Notes: generated by a model not told the origin, from the sequence alone. A stretch of 64,000 nucleotides of DNA from Cyprinodon diabolis (GCA_030533445.1 CM060071.1:1116001-1180000); one strand, 5' to 3'. Positions 20,793-31,620 are shown, numbered from the stretch's first letter. Made by a program: numbers and translations.

Positions 20793-21699
20793 TGTTGTGG
20801 AAAATTCAGAGTTCTTAAAAAGCTGTAGAAAAGTCTTCAGACACCGATCAAAAATTAGGCAGAGGCAACTGGGTCCAGGTCCGGAGAATTTTATTTACAG
20901 AACACACATGAGCTGTTCACCGGTGAGCAACTGACTTACATGCAGAAAAGGGCCCTCTTTTATTCACTCCCGAGGCTTGGGGCTCTTTCATCTTGGTGGA
21001 AGACCCACCTTCAAACCATATTTTATATTTTTAATTGAAGCCTTTCTTTGATCCATCAAAGCTTTTTCTTCACAAGTCATAGTGACATTTCTTGTAGATC
21101 ATGATGACATTTAGTGCAGTTAAATCAAAAACACATCATAGTCTTAATCATCAATATGTCAAAACAATGTTTTCATCCAGTGTGATCATAACATTACATC
21201 AAAAAAGGTCAGCATAACTTTGAAACTCAAAGTCCCAGTAAAAACCTCACTTTTTGTGTGACCAGTACCGCACCGCATGCTTTGGAGATGACAACTCAAT
21301 ATATTACAATTAGTTCAGCTGAGCTGTGCAACCCTGAACAACCCATTCTCAATGCGTCTGTCTAACAAACAGGTCTCATTTCTGCACCCTGGTTTTATCA
21401 AAGCCTGAAATGGCCTTGGACTCCTTTCAATGTTTCTGTTCCCCCGCTTATTCTTGGTGTTTTCCCACCCTGGTCTCATCTCTCAGACTTAAAGGCTGCG
21501 CTCAAAGCTGCAGCTGCAGAGAGCTTACACACACTGCTCTCTATCTCTCCATATTTGGTGGCGCACACTCTTTTGGACTCTGTGACCTGTATAACATAAA
21601 TGTATTTTACATATTGAATAAATGTTTTACATTTATTCAATATGTAAAACATGTATCCAATATATCCTAATCATTGGTGCAGATTAATTTACTTCATCA
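20793..21699 (-). repeat. ERV-1 5' LTR
   Basis: This is the complete 907-bp LTR, reading TGATGAAG...CCACAACA on minus. The AATAAA signal is at 20890-20895. Compared with the 3' LTR it keeps the outer eight bases and carries a 20-bp perfect foldback at 21605-21649 that the 3' LTR lacks. Confidence 0.92.
21605..21649. repeat. Perfect 20-bp inverted repeat unique to the 5' LTR
   Basis: Arms 21605-21624 and 21630-21649 pair perfectly around the loop TTTTA. The 3' LTR (near 6334-6370) has only the right arm, so the left arm is a later inverted copy made in this LTR. Confidence 0.95.
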
Positions 21700-22676
21700 G
21701 ACGGTTCAACAGAGCTATGACTCTGGGTGAGTTTGGCAACTGTATTAAAAAGAAACTAGGATTATTCTTATTATCCTCTATTAATGTGGAGAAGTATGCT
21801 GCTCTTGCTTTACAAAGGGTCCTCTTATACAGCAGTAAACCATTTTTCCAGACTAGGAAGGACTCCCTCAGGCCTGTGGAGCGATATTTTCTCTCCAGTT
21901 TCCTAGCCTTTTGCTTCAAAGTACGCAGCTCTGCATTAAACCAAGGAGCAAGCTTTCTATTTTTAACGGTTTTCATTTTCAAAGGAGCTGCATTGTCTAA
22001 GGCAGTACGCAGAAAACTAGCAACCCCATCAACAAAATAATCAACCTGTGAAGGGGAATAAGCTATGCTTTTGCACTCTGCAGCACTGCTCAGCGACACA
22101 GAGGAGAGAGAAAGTGAAGCAGATTCTTTAAAATTTATAACTGCACTATCTGATAAAGATCTACTAAAATTGAACCTTCTTTTGGGGGAGGAGAACTCTG
22201 TTAAAGTAATCCTGAAGGTTATTAGAAAGTGGTCAGAGAGGACAGGGTTGTGAGGAAATACTGTTATTTCTTCACATTCTATGCCGTATGTCAGCACAAG
22301 ATCCAAAGTATGAAGATGAGAATGTGTGGGACTATTCACATTTTGAACAAAGCCAACAGTGTCTAAGATAGCATTAAAGGCTGCTCTTAAGCTATCGCCT
22401 TCAATGTCAGCATGGATGTTAAAATCTCCCACTATGATGACCCTGTCAGTTTTTAATACCAAATCAGAAAGGAACTCTGAAAACTCATCTAAAAATTCAG
22501 AGTACGGACCTGGTGGACGATACAAAGTTACAAAAAGAAGAGGTTTTCTTGCCTTGAAATTTGGATCAGGGAAATTAAGGGTTAAATGTTCAAAAGAGTT
22601 GTAGGTATTAACTGTTTTGGGAGTAATCAGTAAGTCAGACTGGAAGATTGTTGCTGCTCCTCCAAATTCGGCCATC
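21700..22676 (-). pseudogene. L2 LINE apurinic endonuclease half of ORF2
   Basis: Minus-strand frame beginning [14 protein letters not shown] near 22676 and open to the ERV-1 junction. APE-type endonuclease motifs are present: LFVTLYRPPGPYSEF, VGDFNIHADI (catalytic Asp and Asn) and LSDHFLITF (catalytic His). A linker follows (NGLLLYKRTLCKARAAYFS). The endonuclease N-terminus is missing, so this is a 5'-truncated insertion. It joins the RT half at 5526 across ERV-1. Confidence 0.88.
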
Positions 22677-25253
22677 TTCATCCCCTCTGGGTGCAGGGTT
22701 TTTTTTTGTCGGTAAGAAGGATGGTTCTCTCCGACCCTGCATAGATTACAGAGGTCTCAACCAAATAACAATTAAATACAAGTATTCCCTGCCTCTGCTT
22801 GCATCTGCATTTGAACCTGTCCAAGGGGCTACTGTTTTTACCAAACTGGATCTGAGAAATGCCTACCACCTTCTCCGCATAAGAGAGGGAGATGAGTGGA
22901 AGACGGCCTTCAGAACCCCTCTAGGTCAATTCGAATACCTAGTTATGCCTTTTGGTCTGACCAATGCTCCTGCCTGTTTTCAAGCCCTGGTTAATGACGT
23001 GTTGAGAGACTTTCTCAACATATTTGTTTTTGTCTATATTGACAACATCCTGATCTATTCCAAGAACCTGTCTGATCACAAAAAACACGTCCGTTTGGTT
23101 CTCCAAAGACTTCTTGAAAACAAACTCTTTGTCAAGGCTGAAAAGTGTGAATTTCATCAACCTTCTGTCACCTTTTTAGGATTTGTGCCCGAGGGCGGGC
23201 AGGTGAATCCATCGGAGGACAAGATAAAAGCAGTTCTGGATTGGCCTACCCCCAAGAATCGGAAACAACTCCAGAGGTTTTTGGGTTTTGCAAACTTTTA
23301 CAGGAGGTTTATAAGAAATTTTAGCCAGACAGCCCAACCACTCACTGCCCTGACTTCTGTTAAAAAGAACTTCCACTGGTCCGCTGAGGCCGAAGCTGCC
23401 TTTAATAAGCTTAAGGCTCTTTTTTCTAGTGCGCCGATTCTCATTCAACCTGACCCCTCTAAACAGTTTATTTTAGAGGTGGATGCATCTGACTCTGGTG
23501 TAGGAGCAGTCTTATCCCAACAATCTGACTCTGATAACAAGACTCACCCATGCGCCTTCTTTTCCCGCAGGCTTACTCCAGCCGAACAGAACTACGATGT
23601 TGGCGACAGAGAACTACTTGTCATAAAACTGGCTCTGGAGGAGTGGCGGCATTGGCTAGAGGGCGCTGAACATCCCGTGTTGATATGGACTGACCACAAA
23701 AACCTGTCATATATCCAATCTGTCAAAAGATCAAATCCTCGTCAATCTCGTTGGTCCCTCTTCTTTTCAAGTTTCAACCTCATCATCTCTTACAGACCTG
23801 GTTCCAAAAATGTTAAACCTGACTCTCTCTCTCGCCTGTATTCGCCTGATAAGCCTGAAGAACCTGAATCTGTCTTGCCTGCCAGCTGCACCTTTGGGGC
23901 TGTTTCCTGGGAGATCACTGACCTGATTAACCTTGCCTTAGCTTCTGAACCTGACCCAGGAAATGGACCTCCTAACCGCACGTATGTACCTACTTCTGTC
24001 AGATCCCGATTAATCCATTGGATGCACTCTGCCAAGTTTTCAGCTCATCCAGGTGTCAGCAGAACCATCGCCCACATCACTCGCCGTTTCTGGTGGCCGT
24101 CCCTCCATAAGGACCTAAAGGAGTATGTTCTGGCTTGTCCATCTGCGCCAGGAACAAACCTTCCCATCAGCCTCCCTCTGGTCTGCTCCACCCATTGCCT
24201 GTTCCGTCTCGACCCTGGTCCCACATAGCTGTGGATTTTGTTACCGGCCTCCCCGTCTCCAAGGGTATGACAACTATTCTCACGATTATAGATCGTTTTT
24301 CCAAAACCTGCCATCTTGTTCCCCTCAGGAAGCTTCCCACGGCTTTCCAAACCGCACAGCTTCTCATAAAACACGTCTTCCGACTCCACGGCATCCCTCA
24401 GGAGATCCTGTCAGACAGAGGCCCCCAGTTCACTGCTCAGGTCTGGAAAAATTTCTGCTCTGCCCTCGATTCCAAATCTTCTCTCACCTCAGGTTACCAT
24501 CCACAAACCAATGGACAGACTGAGAGAATGAATCAGGAACTCGAATCCACGCTCCGCTGCCTGACCTCTACCAACCCCACTGATTGGAATCTGTATCTGC
24601 CATGGGTAGAGTATGCTCATAACTCACACAAATCTTCTGCAACCGGTCTGTCCCCATTCGAAATCAGCTTAGGATATCAGCCACCACTCTTCCCGTCAGA
24701 TGAGAAGGAGATTTCCGTCCCGTCAGTCCATCACCACATCCGCCGTTCCCATAAAATCTGGAGAGACACCATTTCTGCCCTGAACCGCACTTCTGCCAAA
24801 AATAAGGTTTTCTGACCGCAAGAGATGCCCTGCACCCATCTACGCTCCCGGACAACAGGTGTGGTTATCAACCCGAGACATTCCACTGAAATCTATGTCA
24901 CGTAAACTCTCTCCCAGGTTCATTGGCCCATACACCATCACCTCCGTCATCAACCCGTCTGCCGTCCGCCTGAATCTGCCACCCACACTCCGCATCCATC
25001 CAACTTTCCATGTGTCTCAAATCAAGCCTGTTCGGACCAGCCCTCTGTGCCCTCCGTCCAACTCTCCTCCACCCGCCCGGGACATTGATGGTCACCCTGC
25101 CTTCACTGTTCGCAGGATCGTGGACTCCCGTCGCCGGGGCCACGGTTGGCAGTACCTGGTCGACTGGGTCCCTGGATCCTTCATCCTGGACCCCTCTCTG
25201 ATCGATGACTACCGTGAGTCTCTGCCCTCTACATCCTCTGGACTGCCAGGTAC
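22677..25253 (+). pseudogene. Gypsy-1 pol: RT, RNase H, integrase, chromodomain-like end
   Basis: After the L2 insertion RT resumes ([19 protein letters not shown]) with [11 protein letters not shown] (first Asp) and [13 protein letters not shown]. The catalytic box reads YIDN instead of YIDD (AAC at 23044-23046). RNase H has [17 protein letters not shown] and [11 protein letters not shown]. The integrase zinc finger (AHPGVSRT ... LAC) is hit by a one-base loss near 24137. The core has [19 protein letters not shown] and [12 protein letters not shown] (D,D,E). Another frameshift falls near 24810. The C-terminus continues [18 protein letters not shown], then a shortened chromodomain ([19 protein letters not shown] then DPSLIDDY) that lacks its middle. 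The chromodomain marks the chromovirus/sushi branch. Confidence 0.88.
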
Positions 25254-25984
25254 TGTTGGGATCTGGAGGTCTGTCCACCTTCCTCCAGCAGAGGGCGCCT
25301 CTAGGTCTCCTGGAGCTGAGCTGACGACCACACCTGAGATCCATCAGTCATCAGGAGACCAGCTTATAAGCAGCAGCAGGACTTCTCTCCAGCGCCAGAG
25401 TGTTAAGCCAGTTATGGTTAGCAAAGCCTGAGCCAACCAGCCTGATTCTGTGACTCTCAGAACTTTGAACTTGAACCTGATCAGTTTTTTGTCTTCTCTG
25501 CCTCTTAGGAAGAAACCTGACTGAACCCTGAAACTCTGGAAGAGTTTTCTTCTGCTGAAATCCGCCTGCCGGCTCTCAGGAGCTCACCAGCAGAATCAAA
25601 CTGTCTGAACCTGCCTGCCCGCCCTCAAGAAGAGGATTGGAAGAAAGCCTCTGGATCTGAACGCTGTTAAGTCTGAAGTCAAGCCCTGCCGCTGCTTAGC
25701 CCTCTGCCAACTTCAAGCCTCTGGACCCAACTCGGTTCCCTCCCTCAGCTCTCAATCTGAATCACGTCACAGGTACAAACCTGCACAATTCTTCTGACAA
25801 GGATCTTCAGCATCCTGGCTAACCTAACTGTCCTCCTCTACAGAGAACCCTGTGTGACCAGTCCTGGATCTGTTTCTCTGTTTCATTCATATCACTTGTG
25901 CTTACCTTTAATAAACAGTCAAACTTTTACCCTGTCTCCGGTGTGTTCTGCATCTGGGTTAGAACCCTGAACCCAATCATGACA
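25254..25984 (+). repeat. Gypsy-1 3' LTR, complete
   Basis: It starts TGTTGGGATC after GGTAC, a junction shape typical of sushi-like elements, and ends ATCATGACA (731 bp). It holds a TATAAG-type box near 25365 and AATAAACAGTC near 25911. The last 415 bp match the 5' remnant. Beyond it the L1 coding sequence resumes at once. Confidence 0.85.
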
Positions 25985-26640
25985 CCTGTAACTATGATAT
26001 TGATAAAGTCCCGATAAAAATGTCAGCCTTTCACCGCCAGGCTTTCCTTTCATGGTCCCTTGTTTTCAAACACAACTTTTCACCCAACAAATATTTCATC
26101 TGGAACAATAAAGACATATTGTTTAAACATAAATCCTTATTTATTGATTATTGGTTTAATAATAACATTATTTTGGTTGACCGATTATTTAACAAAGAGG
26201 GTCTTCTTTACTCTTATAAAGAGTTTCTAGAAGAATACAAAATTCCTGTGTCTCCTATAGATTATGCCAAAGTCTTTGGAGCAATTTCTTCTGGTATTTG
26301 CATGTTATTTAAAGCTCAACCAAGATTGGACACACAACAACAAACCTTATCAGTAATGACTGACACTCCAGTTGGTAAGATTTGTTTTTCTTGTAATAAT
26401 GGTAAGAACAATAAAATAATTAGATCCCTGTTCAAAGCAGACTTGATTACAGTTCCATATGTGATTCCATACTGGAATAAATTTGTGCAAAACATTGACT
26501 GGTAGAAGGTCTGGCTCTTACCCAACCAATATTTGCTGACCACCAAAATTAAAGCAATATCATTTAAAATAATTCATAAGTTTTACCCGTCTAATGATCA
26601 TATTGTCAAAAAATTTAAAAAAGACATTGAAGTATTGTGG
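25985..26640 (+). pseudogene. L1 LINE ORF2 C-terminal region, right half of the outermost layer
   Basis: The frame is open from 25985 to a TAG at 26503-26505: VPIKMSAFHRQAFLSWSL, KYFIWNNKDILFKHKS and DYWFNNNIILVDRLF are the hallmark fish L1 post-RT region. Past the stop it stays recognisable (VWLLPNQYLLTTKIKAISF) to about 26640. It continues the fragment at 1404-1503. Confidence 0.8.
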
Positions 26641-26874
26641 GATGGGAGTCAGTATTAGTAATGATCACGTGATTGGGACGGTAAAGGATTAAACATTAAC
26701 GGGAGCAGATGGGAGCGGGAGCAAACCAATAATAACAAAAAAAAAACTAGGATCGATGCCAAAAAATAAAATAAAATAGAAAGAAAAAAAATCCAGTAAT
26801 GGCGCGGCGCCGCCATTTTGTAGTTTTTTTCCTTGAAGCCTACACTATAATACGAGTCAAAAAAACTACATGAC
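26641..26874. other. Unassigned A-rich and GC-patch sequence
   Basis: An A-rich tract (26736-26790) is followed by a short GC-rich palindromic patch (GGCGCGGCGCCGCC) near 26803. T7 and A7 runs oppose each other at 26823 and 26860. No family recognised. Confidence 0.4.
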
Positions 26875-26960
26875 CCAGCCACAACTGGGACCGAACCCTC
26901 AACCTTCAGAACTGCAGACCACTCACTCTACCCTCTACGCTAACTGCTCGCAACACGTAC
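26875..26960 (-). repeat. tRNA-like segment, probable SINE head
   Basis: The minus strand reads TTAGCGTAGAGGGTAGAG (A-box-like) and about 45 bases later GGGTTCGGTCCC (B box, fits GGTTCRANNCC). The T-stem does not pair well and the acceptor ends do not match, so a working tRNA gene is unlikely. A tRNA-derived SINE remnant is the better reading. Confidence 0.5.
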
Positions 26961-27897
26961 TGCCCCTCCCAGTTTGCTAATTAAGCTATCTAATCCTGAC
27001 TCATGGGACGCCAAAATGGACTCAAACTGCCACCTAGTGGCTATAGTAGTCACATGTTTTTCACGCAAGTGTCCATTTCCAACCAGCGCCCACTGTAGAC
27101 CCATATAACGCATCAAAGGAAACATTGATTTCTGTTAACTACATCCCAAATAGAAACTGGTTGAATTCCTTGGAAAAAAGGAACACACCTTGGACTGTCA
27201 TGACTGATATGTCTGTAATTTTGCACCATTCTGTTGTCTGCCAGTGTATTTATACAGTTACTGCTTCCTAAAGCAATAGAACTTAAGAATTATTTTTGAT
27301 TTAATTCATTTTTCTTCAATCATGCTAATATTCATGTAAGTAATATAGGTTACAGTTATATCAGTGTTTAAACCCTTAGTAAAAATAAAGCTTGCCCAAG
27401 CTTCAACAACAGCTCAAAATATATTACTATAGCATGGCATAGCATGTAGTTCTTCCTCTTAGCTTTGTCTTTACTCATCAGTAAACACATTAAAGGATCA
27501 AAATCATCAAGACATATTGCTTGTCCTGTTCCTAATTATGCCAGACCTGCAAACCTCTTTTCATGTCAATTTGTAAGGCCCGAGTTTCATTCAGCAGCAG
27601 ATTAGCAGGGCAGGCTAACAGCAAGTGGGGGTTTTTCTTTATCTCCATGGCTCACACCAAGGGAGGAGGAGGAGACGTTCTCCTCCAGTCTGGCTCTGTA
27701 ATTTCTCAAACCCCAAATAAATTTGTTGCAAAAAGACTGTTTTGCAGCAGTCTGGTTCTGAAAGGCCAAACATGACGACTTATCCTTGAGCATTGTGGAG
27801 ATCTGGGTCTTTTGCCTGGATCTGCCTTTTGGCTGCCTCATCCAATGTGGATCCCAGGCAGCTTCATGGGAAAAAGAGTGAAGCAACGGCTGCTTTT
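26961..27897. other. Unassigned sequence
   Basis: No element, open frame or tandem structure was recognised here. Confidence 0.45.
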
Positions 27898-28162
27898 CAA
27901 TTCGCAGGCTGCGTACTTCGGAGGACGCATTTTGAGGCCGGTGACGTCACAACACTTCGCGGAGGCCGTCCCATTTGGCAAAAATTCTGAGGACGCTTAA
28001 AATGCAGCCTTAAAATGCGTCCTCCTTTTCCCCGAATTCTGAGGATGCATCGATACCGTCCTTAGTGGCCTCGCCTCCCACTAGATTTCCGGAGGTGCTT
28101 TGCGCGCTTCTTTTTTTTTTTTTTTTTTTTTAAGTCCTCGGAAGTACGCAGCCTGCGAATTG
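27898..28162. mobile_element. 265-bp MITE-like element with long terminal inverted repeats
   Basis: The left end CAATTCGCAGGCTGCGTACT is mirrored at the right end (AGTACGCAGCCTGCGAATTG), and the match extends about 30 bp with one mismatch. The centre is non-coding and includes a run of about 22 T at 28111-28132. No clear target duplication was found, so the superfamily is open. Confidence 0.8.
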
Positions 28163-28409
28163 AGACACAGCTAACGTGTGGTGTGTGGTTTTCACTTCCC
28201 TCAGCACAGAGGGGGGTGGCAAGTACACCTGTTTGGGAGTTCCTGTGGAGGCATTTGGAGGCATTGGAGGGGTGCAGAGGTCAAACAGCTCTCCTCACTA
28301 GTCATCATAGCAAGGTGAAAAACCATGATCATGGTATATGGCACAACATACAGTATATCCTCCTTTTTGAGGTATCAATGGCAACAATCAATATGCATAT
28401 GAAAAAAAC
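28163..28409. other. Unassigned sequence
   Basis: Short stretch between the MITE and the Tc1-like element; nothing recognised. Confidence 0.4.
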
Positions 28410-28411
28410 TA

Positions 28412-29330
28412 CACTGCTCAAAAAAATTAAAGGAACACTTTGAAAACACATCAGATCTCAAAGGGGGGGGGGGCATGCTGTTTATTTATAGTGATATGGA
28501 CTGGGTGATGTGTTAGGAACAAAAGGATGCCACATCATTTGATTGAAATTAAAATTATCAGCCTACAGTGGGCTGAATTGAAAGACACCCTAAAAATTAC
28601 AGTGAAAAAATTATGCGGCAGGCTAGTCCATTTTGCTGTTATTTCATTGCAGCAACTCAAAATGGTATTCAGTAATTTGTATGGCCCCCACATGCATGTA
28701 TGCATGCCTAACAACGTCGGGGCATGTTCCTAATAATACGATGGATGGCGTCCTGGGGTATCTCCTCCCAGATCTGGACCAGGGCATCACTGAGCTCCTG
28801 GAAAGTTTGAGGTGCAACCTAGCGGCATCGGATGGATCCAAACATAATGTCCCACAGGTGTTATACTGGATTTGAGTCAGGCGAGCGTGGGGGCCAATCA
28901 ATGGCTTCAATTCCTTCATCCTCCAGGAACTGCCTGCATACTCTTGCCACATGAGGCTGGGCATTGTCGTGCACCAGGAGGAACCCAGGACCCACTGCAC
29001 CAGCATAGGGTCTGAAAATGGGTGCAAGGATTTCATCCCAATACCTAATGGCAGTCAGGGTGCCGTTGTCTAGCCTGCATAGGTCTGTGCGGGCCTCCAT
29101 GGATATCCCTCCCCAGACCACGACTGACCCACCACCAAACCGATCATGCTGAACAATGTTACAGGCAGCATAACGTTCTCCACGACTTCTCCAGACCCTT
29201 TTACGTCTGTCACATGTGCTCAGGGTGAACCTGCTCTCATCATTGAAAAGCAGAGGGGGCCAGTAACGGACTTGCCAATTATCATTTGCACTTCCACAGA
29301 GACGCAGGATCAAGTTAATGTCCAGCTTGC
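28412..29330 (-). pseudogene. Tc1-like transposon, 5' part of transposase lost
   Basis: The left terminal repeat begins after TA (28410-28411) with CACTGCTCAAAAAAATTAAA. On the minus strand the transposase catalytic domain reads FNDESRFTL (first Asp), then LLVHDNAQPHVAR (second Asp), then WPPRSPDSNPV followed directly by TAA at 28861-28863. The third catalytic residue, normally Glu right after NP(I/V), is therefore a stop codon; the peptide continues HLWDIMF in frame past it. The N-terminal DNA-binding half and right terminal repeat are missing because the sequence changes to an L1 tail near 29350. Confidence 0.85.
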
Positions 29331-29358
29331 AGTCTGCCTGTTCTGGATAAATAGCTTC

Positions 29359-29750
29359 TTTTTTTTTCTCAATTAAACAAATCAAAAATGTATGATTTTA
29401 TCTTGGTTTGGAGTAATCCGCATCATTAATAAAAACAGAATTGGTAAAAATTATCACAAAGAGACTAAAAACATTAAACTCAAGGTTAAAAAAGGTAGTT
29501 AGCTGCCCACAATCCATAAAAAATGAAATACATTCTCCAATAACCTGCAAAAAGGACATTGATTTAAAACCCCAGGAGCAATGACTGATAAAAAATAATT
29601 TGTTGTAATGGCGCCATGAAGGATTCTCCATTGTAGATCGCCAGTCTGTTTTCTTATTGGAGAATTTGAAGTTTTGATAAGCCCACATGCTTTGTCGCAG
29701 CAAAAGCATTTTGTTACTTTTTGATCCCTTAAGTGTAGGCTCAGCAAGTT
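29359..29750 (-). pseudogene. L1 LINE 3' end, minus strand
   Basis: A T-run at 29359-29367 is the poly(A) tail on minus. Upstream in element sense is the L1 C-terminal block: KTGDLQWRILHGAITTNYF, then NQCPFC and ENVFHFLW. It is truncated at its 5' side near 29750 and interrupts or abuts the Tc1-like element. Confidence 0.75.
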
Positions 29751-31620
29751 AGAAGTTTGTAGCTCAAAAGCTGTAGGAAGAGTTTGCTATATATGAAGAC
29801 AAAAAAGCTATTAATGGCTTTGATTCAAAATGGCCGACTTCCTGTGGGGTTTGAACCATAGCTCAAACAGACTTCATGTAGGTTTGGACAGGTTACACAT
29901 GTACCAAATTTTAAAAAATTCTCACAAAAAACTCGGCCAGTGGCTTACATTTAGTTTAAGGCAAACAGACCACATTTGATGCTTGGCTATGCCCACATGC
30001 TTTGTTTAGAAAAAATAATTTGGTAACTTTGATCCCCAGTGCCTAAGGTCGATTTGGACTGAATTTGAAGTCTCTAAGTCAAAAGCTCTAGGAGGAGTTC
30101 CCTCAGATACATCATGAAGGTAAAAAGGCTAAGTGATTGCTTTGATTCAAAATGGCCAACTTTCTGTAGGTTTTGGGCCATGGCTTCAAGACTCTTTTTT
30201 TCTGTAGGTTTGGATGTGTTACATGTATACCAAATTTTATAACTCTCACTAAAAGTATTGCCTTGGGCTTACGTTTTGTTTTTTGGCAAACAGACCATAT
30301 TTGATGCCTGGCCATGCCCCTATGCTTTGATGTAGAAAGATTCCATTGATAATTTTTGATCCCCAATGCTTCAAGCCATTGTAAATTGAACATGGAGTCT
30401 GTAACCTATAAAACTTTTGGGGGAGTTCATTCAAATCTAGAGGCTATAAAGTGCAAAATCTTTTGATCCCCAATGCATAAGGTCAATTTGGACAGAATTT
30501 TAAGTCTCTAACTGTAAAGCTCTAGGAGGAGTTTGCACAGATATATCATGAATAACAAGCAAAGTGATTGCTTTGATGCAAAATGGCTGACTTTCTGTGT
30601 TGTGTGGACCTTCCTGTGTTGTGTTACACATGTACAAACCTTTTTAGAATTCTCAGCCATAACTTGCCCAGGGGCTTAGCTTTTGTTTCTGTGCCAAATG
30701 ACCAAATTTCACGATTGGCCACACCCGCATGCATTGATGTACAAAAATGTATTTGATAACTTTTGATTCAAAATTCCTCAACTCATTGTACAGTTACCAT
30801 GAAGTCTGTAACTCAAAAGCTATTGGGAGAGTTCATATAAAGCAATATTTTCACTATGATTTTGCAGTAAAAAGTGTAAAATCATAGTGAAAATTTAAAC
30901 TGCAATCCAAAATGGCTGACTGGTTTAGACCATGGCTCAAAGAGACTTTTTTGTAGGTCCTGGTGGGTGACACCTGTATGCCAACTTTCCTCACTAGTTG
31001 CATGGTTAGGGGATTCTTGTCTTTCTATAGGGCACTGTAGAATAATGAAGCCACGCCCACAAACTATTGACCAAGACTTCTGTGTGGGCTTGGGCAAGGT
31101 TCTATCATAGCGAATTTGGTGCAGATTGAACAATGTATGGGTAGATGAGAGCCAAAAGTATGGCCACGGCATAATGCCTCACCTTGCCAGGTTGCCATGG
31201 CAACACCATTTCACTAAAGCTATCTGTGCCTTTCACAAAGTTAGACCAACATTTTCTCTGCCTTCATAAAAATGACAGAAAGGGACCCTCCAAAGTAAAA
31301 AAAAGTAACTTTCCTCCCTCTGGGCTTTGATGATGTCATCATTTGACCAGCTATTTTGTACTACCAAATATCATTTGATTTGGTTTTTATTAAATTTATT
31401 AAGTTATTTAATTTTAAATTGCTTGAAATCTTTACAAATTTTAGGGGGCCCAGGGGACCCCTTGAACATACTCGATATCTCACATGCCTTTACTACAAAC
31501 ACACCACGTTTGAAGCTGTTGGCTCCCAATCCCTAGGAGTACGCAAAAGTTCACCATGAACAAATATGAAAAATTTACCTTTGACCTAAAATGGCTGACT
31601 CCCTGTTGTTTTTAGCATAG
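29751..31620 (-). repeat. Second copy of the non-coding fish repeat
   Basis: Modules about 300-350 bp long repeat the block TTGATTCAAAATGGCCGACTT, a CATGGCTCAAA-type block and CACCTGTATGCCAACTTTCC-type sequence. The region 30880-31300, reverse-complemented, aligns with 18150-18610 (shared AGCTTTAGT, ATGGTGTTGC, ATCTGCACCAAA and TTGTGGGCG blocks in the same order). It has no coding frame. Confidence 0.7.

Larger units (their letters stand above)
5527..21699 (-). mobile_element. ERV-1: gamma/epsilon-like fish endogenous retrovirus with extra 3' gene
   Basis: Paired direct repeats of about 900 bp (5527-6420 and 20793-21699) bound a minus-strand provirus. From right to left it reads: 5' LTR, tRNA-Arg primer site, 3.7-kb leader with an embedded repeat, gag, UAG, pro, pol, env, an extra ORF, polypurine tract, 3' LTR. 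The full LTR termini are TG...CA. The 3' LTR lacks the outermost eight bases (TGTTGTGG on plus) and the flanks (TCTTAT on the left, GACGGT on the right) show no target duplication, so a small deletion at the left edge is likely. Gag, pro-pol and env carry frameshifts or stops; the extra ORF does not. Confidence 0.92.
3060..22676 (-). mobile_element. L2/Maui-type LINE, 5'-truncated, split by ERV-1
   Basis: On the minus strand the element begins inside its endonuclease gene near 22676, runs to 21700, is interrupted by ERV-1 (5527-21699), and resumes at 5526 with the RT gene. It ends with a 3' UTR and an AATTC-type tail at 3060. The L2 lies in the Gypsy-1 RT gene. About nine bases of gypsy coding sequence appear to be lost at the junction. 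No convincing target-site duplication is visible, which is common for L2-type insertions. Confidence 0.85.
1504..25984 (+). mobile_element. Gypsy-1: chromodomain Ty3/gypsy (sushi-like) retrotransposon, split by an L2 insertion
   Basis: A truncated 5' LTR (1504-1907), gag, protease, RT, RNase H, integrase, a chromodomain-like tail and a complete 3' LTR (25254-25984) appear in gypsy order on the plus strand. The element is interrupted in the RT gene between 3059 and 22677 by an L2 LINE that itself contains ERV-1. The RT protein stops at an Ala-Ala-Gly-Ile-Ile motif before the insertion and resumes at Ser-Pro-Leu-Gly-Ala-Gly after it, matching the uninterrupted order in Gypsy-2 near 46.76 kb. 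Frameshifts and stops in every gene make it inactive. Confidence 0.85.

Noticed and set aside
26875..26960. Functional tRNA gene
   Set aside because: Acceptor and T-stems do not pair and no clean anticodon arm was found.
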